From the NCBI RefSeq assembly GCF_000237925.1, contig NC_031502.1, positions 53,023,120 to 53,087,119 of the forward strand: a DNA stretch of 64,000 bases. The letters are read 5' to 3'. The position numbers and the translations under genes are program-made. Under the pieces are notes generated by a model. It was given only the letters and a program-made list of their open reading frames with translations. It was not told the DNA's origin and made no database searches. This document shows positions 1 through 13,400 of this stretch, piece by piece (position 1 is the first letter of the stretch; every line of letters starts with the position of its first letter). The DNA comes from Schistosoma mansoni. Lineage: Eukaryota > Platyhelminthes > Trematoda > Strigeidida > Schistosomatidae.

Positions 1-3000
1 TGTACAACATAGCAATAAAGAAATAAAGTACAATAAATATTTCGGTTCCTTGCGAAACTTCGTCGTTCTTTTCCAGCCGTCCTGGAAAAGAGGAAAAATA
101 AAACGTGTGAGTGCATGTCGAAAATACACTCGTACTTGCGTAAGGACACAAGATAAGCGGAAAAAAATAAACTAATACACTTACAAACAGCGTAAAAGCG
201 ATCGGAAAAAAAATGTTTTTTTTTGGTTTCTTTTTTATGTGTAAAAAAAAATATATATACGCTCAAAAAAAAATGTTTTTTTTGTTTTGTTTTTTATATA
301 AATAAACAAAATGAGCATATTAAAAAATTTTTTATAATAAACTATGAAAAGGTAATTCAAGATAAAGCTTATGTCCTACGTGCAATATTCGTTAAGATGT
401 TCTGGAAATCTTACTCGTCTTCCAGAACGCGTTGTTTTAGGTTTATCTATCGACGTTGACGAAGTATCAAGTTGTGTGTCGGTTGTCGTGTGGGGTACTA
501 CAGGTGTAGTAGCTGTGTCGTTTGCTTGTACCGAAGGAAAATCGACGTAGCTAGGGTTTCCTTCTATGTACGCAGCTTTGAGTCGATCGATACTGATGCT
601 ATCGTTCGTACTGTTCTTATCGACTACATAGTACTTAGGTTCGCGTTGAAGAACTTTGAAGGGTCCTTCGTATGCTGATCCGAGGGGTCGTCGGTGTGAG
701 TCTCGACGAACGAAGACGTGTGTACTATGTCGTAATTCGGGTTGAACGAAAACATCAGTTGATTGAGGTCGAGTGTGAGCAGGTTTAACTGAACGCATAG
801 CGTTTGAAAGCCTACTCGTGTAAGAGTTTAGATCCATGTTCAATGAAGAAGCTGAAGGATCCACGAATTCTCCTAGGAGTCGGAGTGTCGTTCCGTAAAC
901 GAGTTGAGATGCCGTGTATCCAATGTCAGCTTTCACTGCATTGCGAATACCTAGCAAGACGAGTGCAAGAGCGTCTGTCCACTGTGAAACGTTTGAAGCT
1001 GATAATGAAGCTTTAAGTTGTCGATGAAAACGTTCTACCAACCCGTTTGCTTGTGGGTGGTAGGCGGCCGTTCAGAAGCGCGTGATTCCTAATAGTGTGG
1101 TCAGACAACAGAAAAGTCCGGATTCGAACTGGCGTCCGCGGTCTGTAGTGATGGTTGAAGGGCAGCCGAAATTTGCTACCCATCGTTCGACGAATGCGCG
1201 GGCCACGGTTTCAGAAGTAATGTCCTTAATCGGTACTGCTTCTGGCCATCGAGTAAAACGGTCTACGCATGTCAAGAGATATGAGTATCCGTTTGAGTCG
1301 GGTAAGGGTCCTACCAAATCTAGATGGACGTGGTCGAAACGAGCGTCAGGGGTTTTGAAAGAGCCTGAGAGTTGTCGAGGATAACTCATGCTAAAGATCA
1401 ATGTCTTCTTTTTGAAGCTGAGCGAGTTTAAGAAGGTCGGTTCCTTGGAAACTGTTCAAGGAACTTATTCGAGACAAGGCATCTGCGACTATATTGTTAG
1501 CTCCAGAAATGTGTTGTATGTCTGGAGTAAACTGCGAAATGTAGTCGAGTTGTCGAGACTCTCGCGGTGAGTACTTGTCTGAAGATGAACTTAAAGAGAA
1601 GGTAAGAGGTTTGTGATCAGTAAAAAGTGTGAATTCTCTTCCTTCGGTGGAATGTTGGAAATGCCGCACAGCACAATACACAGATAGGAGTTCCCTACCG
1701 AACGTGCTGTACCTAGATTCCGCGTCTAGCAACCGTCTCGAGAAAAATCCTAAAGGTTGCCAAGAGTTGTTAACCCATTGTTGTAAGACTCCTCCGATTG
1801 CTGAATCAGATGCGTCTACGGCGATACTAATGGGCGCTTGAGTGTCCTGACGAGCAAGCAGGGTTGCTTTAGCGATGTGTTCCTTAACTGTGGAGAATGC
1901 TTTACGGGCTGTGTCGTCTAAACTAATTGATTTTGCATTTCCACGAAGTTGGTCGGTTAACGGTTTCATAAGGGATGCGCATTTGGGTATGAACCGTCTG
2001 TAGAAACTTACAAGTCCGTTAAAAGTTCGTAACTGCCTGATCGTGGTCGGTTCTGGGTAATCCAGAATGGCCGCCACTTTGCTTCTAAGGGGTCGGATGC
2101 CTTGAGCATCAATAGTGTGTCCTAAGAAGTCTAAGGAGTTGGTTCCGATTTGGCATTTCTGAATGTTTACAGTAATGCCATGCCTTTGGAGTCGATCAAA
2201 AACAATGTCCAGATGCTGAAGATGTGATTCTCTGTCCGGACTTGCTATTAGACAGTCATCAACATACGCATGTACGAAGTTGAGACCTCGGAAGACGTCG
2301 TCTATAAATCTTTGGAAGGTTTGAGCCGCGTTTCTTAAACCAAAAGACATTCGCAAGAATTCGTAAAGACTGAAGGGAGTGATGATGGCGGTTTTAGGAA
2401 TGTCGTCGGTTGCCATCGGTATTTGGTTATAAGCTTTAACCAAGTCGATTTTCGAAAAGACAGTTGTACCTTTCAAGGTAGCTGTGAAATCGTGAATATG
2501 AGGCAGTGGGTAACGATCGGGAATGGTTTTAGCATTCAGACGCCGATAATCACCAGTTGGCCGCCAATCGTTGCTGTCCTTTTTAGGGACCATGTGTAAT
2601 GGGGATGACCATGGACTATTTGATGGTAGAATTATACCTAAGTCTATCATATGCTCGAATTCGTTTTTGGCTAACCTAAGTTTTTCGGGAGCGAGTCGAC
2701 GGGCTTTTGAGAATACAGGTGGTCCTGTAGTCGAGATGTGATGTGTAACATTGCTGGTTACACAAGGCAATTTCGATTGCGATTGGTATATCCCGGGGTC
2801 ATTGTCGAGTACTGATTGGTACAAGGGGTCTATGGTGTGCTTAATCGTGACTGGGGATAACCTGCAACCAGAACAAGGAGTTACGCAAACAGATAGCTTA
2901 GTGTTTCCGTCTATTAACCTTCGTGAGCGTGTGTCGATGAGTAGATTGTGGTATTGTAACAGATCTATACCAATGATTGGCATAGAGACATCTGCAATAA

Positions 3001-4251
3001 CGAAAATCCAGTGTATGGGTTTGCGTAAACCCACGTTAAGGTAGACGTACCTTTTACCGTATGTAGCGATCGGCTTTCCGTTTGCCGCCTGTAAACTGAA
3101 AACAGACTCGCGAAGTCTGTCGTCGGGATTTGCTGGAAGAACGCTAACTTCTGCGCCAGTGTCGACGAGGTAGCGAACTTTCGTAGTCACATCCGTGACG
3201 TATAACAGACGGCTGTGTTCGCCGGCTACGGTTGCCGTTAACGCGTGCCGGCTGGGACGTTTCCCGAAATCTTATTCGTGTCAGTCGATTTTGAGGTCGG
3301 ATAATTGCATGGTTTCCTGCAATTTCTGGAAGACTTACCGTACTGGTTATGATACCAGCACCAGTCGGGATTGTCTGTCTCTCGTGGTCGAGAGCCAAAT
3401 CGCCTACGTGAAACACTTCTACGCGGGGTTTTTGACCGACTACGGTCATCACGAACTCTAAGATATCGTATAAGCGTGTGACATAGTTCGGCTATGTCAG
3501 TCGGGGTCGATTGAGGTTTTTCCTTGACGGAAAAAACCTCGGCCTTAGAAGATTTAGTGATTTCTAAGATTCGGTCGGCAGATGCAGCCAGCTCGTCTAT
3601 GGCGTTGTTTTGAAATGAAACAAGCACTGCCTGCACCTGATGAGGAAGTTTAGACAAGAAAAGTTGTCTGAGTAGGCCATCATCGAAAGTTCGTTGGCCG
3701 ATAACCTCTCTCATTCTTAGCAACATGTCTGTCGCAGAACCCTGTTGCAAGTCGATGTTATGGAAGAGTTGGTCTAACCGTTGTCGGTCGGTTAGGTCTC
3801 CACGTTTTAGAATCGAACATTTGAGAGTTTCGTAAGGTTCGGGAACATCACTAGTAAACATACTAGGTGTTACGTACCTGTTAAACTCGCGCGGTAACGC
3901 CTTAACTACTGCGAGGAAACGTGTGCGCGAGTCCGTGATTCCGTGCATGCGAAAATCAGCTTCTGCGTAGCAGAACCAGGACTCGATATTGTCGGGCCAA
4001 AATGGCGTTCACTGAATCGAAACAGGGGGAATAGACTTTAACTTAAAAACCTTGGGTGAGTGTTCCGTCATAGTAATATAGCTAACGAAAATGTCTAATT
4101 AAAATATATCCGGGAAAAAAAATTCGCGAAAAAACAGTATATCACAATATATAAAATTCAAATAAACAATAAAAATGAATAATAATATTCCAAAATGGAA
4201 CAGACTCACAGTATATTGGCTTGGTGTACCAGATCACGTCGGGCTCACCAA
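1..4251 (-). mobile_element. Ty3/Gypsy LTR retrotransposon fossil, CsRn1/Boudicca-like
   Basis: A Gypsy element read on the minus strand. Parts in order: a primer-binding site at about 4231-4250 (starts TGGTGAGCCCGACGTG, close to the complement of a tRNA-Trp 3' end, as known for the CsRn1 clade); gag at about 3.2-4.07 kb with a CHCC zinc knuckle (CWYH...C...PC); protease with a DTGA motif near 3.16 kb; reverse transcriptase with YVDD; RNase H (VDASDSA, TDHKPLT); and integrase ([19 protein letters not shown]) at about 0.38-1.4 kb. The copy is broken, with roughly three or more interruptions. No LTR pair is visible: the 3' LTR is probably left of the window and the 5' LTR next to the primer-binding site is not recognisable, so its age cannot be read from LTR divergence. 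It is more decayed than the CsRn1-like copy at 45.8-52.0 kb and belongs to a different lineage of the same clade. Confidence 0.88.
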
Positions 4252-4334
4252 TGAGGATACCACGGATGTTCTAATTTTGCAACTAGCAACCAGTAGTATC
4301 TTCTATAATCGTTCGTTCCCAGTCAAATAGAAAC

Positions 4335-4566
4335 CAGAAGTCAGACGAGGAGAGGTAGGAAAGATATATTTGATACGTTACCAATATATCGAGGAACCTT
4401 TACTATAAACTGGCTAATGAACGTAGGAGCAGTGTCCCACGCCGAGTTGAAACGTGATCTGGTGCGGATGCATGACCGAAAGCCTTCAGTTAAACAAGTC
4501 CACTTGAACAACGTGGTCAGCATCCAATGTCGAACACTTAATGAGCTATTGATTTTGGGGAATTAT
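4335..4566 (+). repeat. Dispersed repeat X, copy 1
   Basis: This stretch resembles 42483-42733 over about 230 bp. Shared blocks include ATCTGGTGCGGATGCATGAC and GATTTTGGGG followed by ATTTACAG. Similarity is roughly three quarters by eye. The family is not recognised. It lies just upstream of the Gypsy fossil's 5' side and is followed by a LINE-tail-like stretch. Confidence 0.6.
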
Positions 4567-4567
4567 T

Positions 4568-4640
4568 TACAGCTACACCATCATTGCCAGGACTAACACA
4601 GGCCATCAAGCCTCCTGTCCTTTCCAAACTGAAACTGAGC
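4568..4640 (+). repeat. LINE 3'-tail fragment
   Basis: The block containing ATTGCCAGGACTAACACAGG and a following CCAAACTGAAACTG matches, in reverse orientation, the 3' end of the CR1-like LINE fragment at 41.87-43.14 kb. Only about 70 bp is visible and it directly follows repeat X. Confidence 0.55.
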
Positions 4641-5374
4641 CAATCAGAAGCGTTCGAGGGATTCCTAGGTCACAGCGCCAATTTCAGTGCCTGGTGTTGA
4701 TGTACGGTCAGTTCGCAGAGGATTTTAGAGTAGACTTGACAATTAGGAAGCTACAATAAATGAGACTATTAAGGCGTTCCTTTATTTTCAATTTTGGTTA
4801 TTAAATGACTTGTAGACCTTGTGCAGACTACCGTGATGTTGTCCTTCGATGTAACATATTTTGAAGGAAGACGTTCGCTAGAATAGGAACTTTTTGTCGC
4901 TCGATCCAGATTGAGACTAAGGCATATTATAATAGTTAACACGAACTGCATGACAAAAGCACCAGTAACGTTGGATGCAATAATCGCAGATTTTACTGAA
5001 AATTCGGCTATTCAATGGTATGAGTATTGCAGAGACATGCCCATAATAAAAATGATAAAATTACACAGCCGGAGCACACACAAGCAATACTGAAGCTATG
5101 TGGTCGATGCTGAGATCGTTTTTGTGACCTTATCATGGCTCCAGAGACCGACTATAATGGAGCCGTATATATGAGTTCCTCTACCTTATGCATTACGATT
5201 TGAGAACCTTTGAACCTCTTTCTAACAAGATGTAGGACCATATAAAAGAAGTGTATCCACTTTAATTCTTTGGTTTTGTATAATATATCTCTACATCAGC
5301 TGTTTACTGACTGGCTTATATTTCTCAAGGCTAAGATTCGTTCAAAGGTCGTCCATAAATTATAGTCTCGCCGT
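4641..5374. other. Unassigned sequence
   Basis: I see no gene, repeat family or RNA in these 730 bases. The short open frames show no domain and no exon-like boundaries. Confidence 0.5.
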
Positions 5375-5645
5375 TGCCATACCCCATTAGCACAGCGAGA
5401 TGAAATTGTCAGCCCGAGTCCCAAGATAGTAGCGATAGTAACAGTATGCGTGGTAATAGAAAAGGTTAGGCATCGAAGATATGATCCAAGGAAATATAAA
5501 TTAGTGAAATAAAAGCAAGAAACTTATGAGCAATTCAGAAGCTCAGAATCTGGGGTAAGACAGTATGGATTCATCTGAGCTCTTTTCAAACGGTTTTTAA
5601 CCATTTCATTCGAGGTTTCTAACCAGTGGTTTGTTTTTATCAAAT
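5375..5645 (-). mobile_element. 3' fragment of the LINE family found intact at 20.65-24.60 kb
   Basis: The stretch beginning GCCATACCCCATTAGCACAG and running through GAGGTTTCTAACCAGTGGTT aligns with 20.71-20.97 kb, the 3' UTR and last codons of the intact LINE (there GCCATACCACATTAGCACAG and AGGTCTCTAACCATCGGTTG). It is an old, 5'-truncated copy in the minus direction with many substitutions. Confidence 0.7.
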
Positions 5646-6488
5646 TTCTGTCCTAAACGATACCTAACACCATCAACTTACTTACTGAACATAAACATTT
5701 ACAATATGTACACTTTAGTGCGTATTTGGTAGAATATATTGTACCTCAATGTTCACTGCTTGCAAAAAATGCTTAATCTTTTAGCCCGAATACAATGAAA
5801 TCTAGAGGAGTCGAAAAACTGAGAGCTGATCAAAGGCCATATCCAAGACATTGAGAGCGACGTACTTCGCTCTTTTACACGTTTTTTTTACTTGCCTTGC
5901 TCTTTTTTTCATTCATTTCAACGTGGGTTCCCATTTGTCTCATGTAAGGTATCCGAATTACATCTTCCTAATTCATCCTTTCATTCGTTTGTACAACAGA
6001 CATGTGCTTGCTGAGTGGTATCTACTAGGGATTTTTCTTCAACCTTTTATTTATGTCTAACTTTAGTGAACACGAATATTTTCTCCCCTCCTAATAAAGC
6101 ATAGCAAGCGTGAATGTTGAGGTTCTAATAGGATTTAGACTCTCAGCATGTGTGGATTTGTGTATAGAAAAAAACTTTAGTAACCACATTTCTCCTGGTT
6201 GTTGATATCCTTCGCGCTCTTTATCACAATCCAGTTTTTAGATTGTAGGTCACACTTCAGTACAATAGTATTGGTTTATGCTCGTTATTTGTCATACAAC
6301 TTGTGCTGAAAATAATCGCTTTTCCATAAATCAGTTCACAGTACTGTCATGTAAATGAAAAATGTAGTTGAATTTTAGTAATTCAGATTGAGTTATCGAG
6401 TATAGTCTGATATGTACACTTGACTCTTGACCATGTTAATTCTAGACGGACTATGGTTTATCCGATCATTTATGCGCACAGCCAGTGA
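5646..6488. other. Unassigned AT-rich sequence
   Basis: No coding frame longer than about 70 codons and no recognised repeat. Probably intronic or intergenic sequence upstream of the recognised GCC2 exons. Confidence 0.5.
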
Positions 6489-8490
6489 TAGATCACGTGT
6501 TTAAACGGTACTTACGCCTGTTAACCCTTGCGGAGGAGCATAGGCCGCCCACCAGCACTCTCCATCCAACCCTAGACAACTGTTTATAAATACTTGTACT
6601 ATTTTGATGATGGTTGTAGTAGTTCTCCAATTTTCAGCTTCGCACAGCAAAACTGTCTTGACGTTCGCATTGAAGATTGTGACTTTGATATTGGTTGACA
6701 GTTGTTTTGAGTTGCATATGTTCTTCGACTGTAAGAATGACGTTGTTGCTTTGCCAATCCTCACCCCCACATCACTGCATTAGATCCTCCTTGTTCATAA
6801 ATGATGCCTCCCAGGGACGTGAAAAATTCCATATCTTTCAGGGTTTCGCTATCAAGTGTGATTGGGTTAGTGTTCGCCATGTTGTATTTGAAGTTTTTAC
6901 TTTTTTCCTTTGTGTATATTGAGGTCTATTGATGCAGAGGCTGCTGTTACACTAGTTGTCTTCATCTGCATTTGTTCGTGTGTATGGAATAGGAAGGCTA
7001 GGTCATCTGCGAAGTCCAAATCGTCTGATTTATTCTGAGCTGTCCATTATATTCCGTGCTTCCCCTCAGATGTCGAGGTCTTCATAATCTAGTCAATCAC
7101 CAGAATAAAGAGGAAGGGGGAGAGTAGACAACCTTGCCTGACTACGGTCCTTACTGGAAATGCATCTGTCAGCTGTCCTCCATGCACCACTTTTCACTGT
7201 AGTCCGTCGTATGAGTTCCTGATAACGTTGACAATCTTCTCAGCTACTCACACTATAGTGTTGAAGAAGTTTCCATGATGTTCTCCGGTCTACACTGTGG
7301 AACGCCTTCTCATAGTCAATGAAGTTGATGTATAGTGACGAGTTCCACTCAACTGATTGTTCTACGATGATCCGTAGTGTCGCAATTTGGTCTGTGCATG
7401 ACCGATCCTTGTGGAATCTAGCCTGTTGATCTCGAAGTTGGGCGTCTACTGCTTATTTTATCCGGTTGGGCAACACTCTGTTGAAATTTTTTCCTGGTAC
7501 TGACAATAATGTGATGCCTCTGTAATTCTCACATTTGCTCAGATCTCCTTTCTTTGGTACGTTGATGAGGTATCCTTCTTTCCGGTCCGTTGGCATTTGT
7601 TCCTCCTCCCAAATCTTCTTGAATAGAAGGTGAAGCATGTTTGCTATTACTTCAATGTCTGACTTTAATGCTTCAGCTGGTATATTGTCAGGTCCTGCTG
7701 CTCTTGATTCGTCTGATAGCCATCTTGACTCCTTCGATCGTTGGTGTAGTTACGTCTATAAGTAGGTTTGTGTTTACTGCTTCGATGTCCAGTGGATTCA
7801 GTGGGGCTGGTTTTTTGAACAGTTGCTCGAACTATTCTACTCGTCTGTTCTTGAATCTTCGTGATAATTTTTTCTTTCTTAGTCCTTGACTGGTCTCTCC
7901 GGTATGCTATATCTCCCTGCCAGTTTCTTCGTTGTATCATATAATTGTTTCATCTTTCCTTCTCTCACAGCTTTTTCCGCCGTCGTTGCTAGTTCTCCCA
8001 TGTATTTCTGCTTTTCGGCTTTAATGCTTTTCTTCACTTATTGGTTTGCTTCTGCGTACTCTGCTTACGCCTTGACTTTCTCTGCGCGTGTTCGACTGTT
8101 GTTAATTGCTATTTTCTTGGTCTTCCTTTCATCAATCTTGTCCAGCGTTCCCATAGAGATCTATTCCTTACGATGATGCTTCTTGAGACCCTGAACCTCT
8201 TGACACGGTGAAGTTAGTGCTTCTTTGATCCCTTTCCAGTTGTCCTCCATGGTAGTTTCTTGTTCTTTCAGTAGATCATGTAAAGCTTGGAACCTGTTGA
8301 GAGTTATCTTGAATTGGTTGGGTTTGTTAGTATCTCGAAGGAAGGCTGTATTGAACCTTTGTAATGCTGTCTCCCCAGTTTTCCAGTATTTCTTTAGCTT
8401 CGGTTTCATCTTGGTCATAACCAGGTGGTGATTTGAAACAATGTCAGCTCCTCTCCTGGTTCTCACATCTGGCAGTAACTCTAAAAGAGT
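6489..8490 (-). mobile_element. 5'-truncated SR2-like (RTE clade) LINE
   Basis: Minus-strand translation gives a decayed RTE-type LINE in scattered frames. Near 8.46 kb is the end of the endonuclease domain (VRTRRGADIVSNHHLV); then the linker (TTMEDNWKGIKEALTS), RT block KKGDLSKCENYRGITLLSVP at about 7.5 kb, and the C-terminal part (YGVRIGKA, NSKQLSTNIKV, VQVFINSC) near 6.6-6.75 kb. The last codons resemble the SR2 C-terminus (GWRVLVGGLCSS). The coding sequence jumps from VQVFINSC straight to that terminus, so an internal stretch of roughly 100 codons is absent. Many stops and frameshifts make it a dead copy. It ends about 190 bp upstream of the first recognised GCC2 exon and is antisense to it. 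Confidence 0.85.
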
Positions 8491-8683
8491 TACAGGTGGA
8501 GTGTATTCAAATTGTGTTGCCTGTTAAATGGTCAGTTTTCGTCCAGTTGTTTTTGTTGCGACTAAAACATACTAAACTTGGTTAAATTCCCCCTTCTTTT
8601 ACTGTGGTAAAGTCAACATAATTATTTTTTTTGTATGAAGATTTATTGTCTTTGTTTATCTGCTCTAGTTTGTTGTTTTGCAG

Positions 8684-10442
8684 GTCAGCTAATCAAATGG
8701 ATGACCTCAAATCGTTGCTTGATGCAGAGCAGGAGAAAGTGATCAAGTTGAAAGCTCTTGTGGTAAAAGAGAGAAAAGTTAACACAAAAATTAAATCAGA
8801 ATTGGAATATCTGAAGTCACTCCATAGCAAGACTCATCAAGAAGGTAGTGGAACCGTTGAAAAATTTGATAAGTCATGTTGTACTTCTGAATTTTTAAAT
8901 GAATCTATTTGTATGAATGAAGCACAAACGTTAAAGCTTGGAAGTACATCATTAGAAAACGCTGCAGATAATGAACATAAAAGAAATTTCCGTGTATCAA
9001 CTGACAATATTGGTGATAAGACGACTAAAATTCCTGTTTGTACAATTTCAGCCTCTTCTTCTTGTGAAACATTCACTAAGGATTCATTGCAGAATTCTGA
9101 AAAACATCTACATGTATCTTGTTTAAATGAAATAACTATAGTTCCTGTTAACTGTCTATGCGCTGAAACACAAGTAGACAACTTAAATAATTTTGATGGA
9201 AAGGATTCACCATTGTTACAACAGTTTAACACTGCATTACAGTCATTAAAGCTCAACAATAGAAACAATCTATCAAAAGATGAATTAAAATTAGTATTTT
9301 CTGAGTGTAACAGATTATTAGAAGAGATCAATCCCTGTTCAACTGATAATTATCATATACCTTTTAATCATTCTTCATCAAAAAGTGAAATAATAAAGCA
9401 AGAAAATTATTGTCAAACTCTATCAACAGATTTAAATCAATATTTTCACACATTAAAAACGTCTTCTACTAAACAAAAAGAAGAACATGATTCTTATCAT
9501 AATAAATTTTCAAATGAATTCAAACATGTTCATTCAAATGAAGTTTGTAATGAAGAATTACATATTTTAGAAGAAAGAGTAAATGAATTAAAACATAGTG
9601 TTGAATATGCTGAATCTTCATTTAATCAATTATCAAATAAACTTACATCAGTTACTCATATAAATGAAGTGTATAATGCTAAATTATTACAATTACAAGC
9701 AAAATGTAATGATAATTCATTGGATATGATACATTCATTATCATTTGTTAAGTTGAAAAGTTTATTTTATGATTCTTTTTTATTACCATTAATTCAATAC
9801 TATGAAGAAGTAAACAATAATAAACAATGTAATTTGTGTATAGATTATTTTACTTGGGATAATTTTCAAGATGATAAAGTTGCGAAGAGTTTAAACGATT
9901 TCCTTGATGAATTAAAACAAATGATAAAGTACTATTACACATTCAATAATAAATGTATTACATCTTCTGATGTATGCATTCTAACTGATTATAATGAAAT
10001 AAATATTGAACAAGAGAAACTGTTGTCAGATAAATTAAAAAATAAAGAATCGGAATTAATTAGTGCAAATGAAAAGATTTTAATCTTTGAGAATTTAATT
10101 TCAGATTTAAAAAGTCAATTACAAAATTCTGAAGAAAAACTACATCGTATGAAAAATCTTTTAGTTAAAACTAAATTAGATGCAACTGAACAACAGAAGA
10201 AACTTTTAGAATTTCAAAAAAGTCAATCTGTAAATGTTGAAAATAATCAAGAATTGAATCGTCTAACTGAAAAATTATCTAATATTGAAAAGGAGAAAGA
10301 AAATTTGATGTGTAACCTGACACATTTGCGTAGTGAATTAACTCAACAACATGTCTTATGTGAAAATCTTCAAAATGATAAATGTTTAGCACTGGATAGA
10401 CTTCAAAAGTTGCAAAATGAATATAATGCATACAAAGTCAAG
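8684..10442 (+). CDS. GCC2: GCC2 exon a (coiled coil)
   Basis: The acceptor is TTGTTGTTTTGCAG ending at 8683 and the donor AAG|GTAAAT. The exon is 1,759 nt and encodes residues 1-582 from ATG 8697. Frame is open back to the acceptor (one base completes a codon, then S-A-N-Q before the Met), so an upstream exon ending with two spare bases is expected; ATG 8697 could instead be a start after a trans-splice site. Content is Asn-, Lys- and Glu-rich heptad sequence. Third positions are strongly A/T, like the surrounding DNA. Confidence 0.9.
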
Positions 10443-13400
10443 GTAAATAATAACCCTAATAATTAAAAAAAATACTTTTTTTTCCTAACTCTAGTATTTG
10501 GTATATAAATATGATTCAGCGATTGATAAGTTGAATGTGATAATTTTGTTTAAAAGGGGGAGAAATGTGAATTTTTCGTACATGACTGTATCACAAGTGA
10601 TTCCTTTCATTTATTTACCACTCTGATACTTTGTTGTTCCAAATGCACTGAATTACAGTTCAATACGTTGGGACTTGCCACTTATCGTACTAGATTGATT
10701 AGCTCCTTGATGATGTCCTCACATTTTAAAATTTTTAAATGAATGTACTTGCATCTCATTTCATAATAAAAAAAAACGTTTTAAGTCATATTAACATCAT
10801 ACTAATAACGAGAGAACTAGAACTAATAGTCACACATGTTGATAACATTTACGCTTGTCCAACATGACTGGGACAATGAATTATGATTCACTAGTGGAAA
10901 GAAAACAAATGAAGGATTTTCGTATGTTTCAGCTCGGTGATTACTATTGTCTCTGTTTGTTATAAACTGTCTTATCACGACCCCACCACTCTTATCGCTT
11001 AATATTCCTCGGACACTTTATTTCGCCCAAAATCAGAATACGGTTGAACAGGAACGTAATTATATTCAAATTAAATTAGGTTGAATGTGAGTAAGAATCA
11101 CGGTAAGAAAAACGTCAGTATATTTATAATTTTACACGGGAAGATTCTAGAGTCTTCATTTATCCTCTAGCGCTCACTGGCTTATAAATGGCCAATCAGC
11201 GTACTCTAATACAATAATGCACGGAACATCCTTGAATCCAATCTACATCCCATTAACACTGTTATACCTACTAAGTGGAGACTCACAAACTTTATATGCT
11301 TAACTGAAAATCTACACATGATAGTAAACTGTGAGCGCTTTTTATTTTTCTCTTATGTCCATTAAGTGGGCCAGTAATAAGTGGGTACAAAGAAAGGTGA
11401 ATGACGTTACTGGACAGCTCTTTTTTATTGGGAAACTACATGGCTGATAGTACGATCTTCTTTATGGTAGAACATCTCTACAAAAGAAGTTGTGTGGTGT
11501 GGTCTACTTATATCCATATAAGTAGTATATGGTGTGGGTCAGACATAGAATGTATTTTGGCAGAAGACCGATGAGGAAAGAACTGAAATGAAACGCAAAC
11601 GTCTGGAAAATGCATGAGCAATGGAATAAGAGAAGAAACAGTGAAGATTGAAACAATTGGTTGTTAATTTGCAAATTGACTGTTCATTGTTTGGTAATCA
11701 GAATTTATTGAGATAGTCTGTAATCTTTGCTTAAATACATTCGATTGTCCCCAACTAGTGTTCTGTTCAAAAGAAGTTGGAATGTATTTTCAACTCAATG
11801 AAAGTCATTCATTTTTAATTTCCTCACATTAGATTGGGCTAATTTTCATTACCAACTCTTTAAGTATTGGAATACTATTTGTCGATATGTGCCGGAAAAT
11901 TAAGGTTTTTGTGGATGAGATCATATATATATATATACTCAGATTGTATCAGTTTATTCAATCGATCATTTTATGTGAAAGATTTTTTCATTTCAAACTT
12001 TTGTTTCCAATCTAAGGCTCAGCATGCTCTAAGCAACGTACGCACTCTAACCAATGAGGCGAACACAACAAATACTAATAATAGTCCTAATTATGAAGGG
12101 GTGAGTACTAACCACCCTGATATTGAAAGCAGATCATTTTACTATTCAAATGAATTAGAATCAATGAAACATAATCTTTTTGACGTACAAAATAGAATGA
12201 AAGAAGCTGAATTGCATGCATCCTTAGCACAATCAGAATGTGATTTGTTAAAGAAAGAATTGATCGAAGTTAAAACAAGGTAAGTATATTTTTATTATTT
12301 CCAAATACACACTAAACAAATAAACACAAATTAATCGATGGTATTCGATTTGCATTAAGAACTAAGTAAACATCACATTCGTTTGGACTCAGTAATCAGT
12401 CAGTGTAAATATCGCCATCCTATATTAGGCCAATTGCGACCCGCATATCTGTCTCACTAGTAACGTCTTTCACAATGAAACTCAGTGATTTGGGTTCAAA
12501 TCGTGCAATAAGTATCAGCTCACTAAAGTTTGTAGACACATCTCGTTGATGAATGCTAACTAAAACTAAAGTATAGGGCTTCCTGCCGATTACCTCTAAC
12601 CACGACACCCAGCTATCAGTAGTCAGTCAGTCATCATTAACGTTAAGCCTAATTCACCATGATAAATCCGTCCAACGAGATCAAATTAACAAGATCAATA
12701 ACAAAGGAGTTGAAACAGTTATATTGTCAAAGATAGTGAGAAGAATTAAATATTGAGAATATGATCGTAAAAGAAGGTATGTATAGAACTCAAAATCTAT
12801 GGGAAAATGAAAAAGGAATTGATCTGTCTCATATCCGAGGATAGTACTCACGATATCAAGTCAATCAAACCAGTAATCGTATTACAATTGGTTGAGTGAG
12901 TTCAGTCAGCACCAAGATTTAAAACACAATGCTGGTCACTAATTAGTGATCGATCAGTCGACATAACTCGATCTCTTGACCTTTTATCGTTTCATTTTCC
13001 AACACTGTATTTGCTTTTAGATATTTGTGAATTACTAGGTTTTCTTGTTGATATCAAAAACCAACTTGAGTTAGAAATCCATCGAAAATCAGGAAGCATT
13101 GGACAGCTGTTTGTCTATACTTTTATAACATTGATCGACTCATGATCTCAGTCAAAAGTTAACAATCTCCACAACCCTATACTGATAATGATCATGTACT
13201 CACTAGTGACTAGCTTCGAGAGGTAATTCTTGGAGTTCTAGTGAGAAGCCGTAACCAGTGGAGTTCAACCGTGTCGGATTTGATGCAGTTACCCACCGAA
13301 AACAATGGAAGATGATCGCCCAGTATCGTAGATTGGTTGAAGTTAGATATTAACACCGTTGGATGCCGGCTCAGTGGTTAAGGGGTTAAGCGTTCTCGCA

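Noticed and set aside
1-376. A 3' LTR for the left Gypsy fossil, because the window starts with TG
   Set aside because: Nothing in 1-376 matches sequence next to the primer-binding site at 4251 onward, so no LTR pair can be claimed.
8631-8696. An earlier start for the GCC2 exon, giving an N-terminus MYEDLLSLFIC
   Set aside because: The stretch lies before a strong acceptor (TTGTTTTGCAG at 8683) and reads as intron pyrimidine tract; it is not coiled-coil sequence.
8837-9331. A 164-codon minus-strand gene
   Set aside because: It is the reverse shadow of the GCC2 coiled-coil exon and has no domain.
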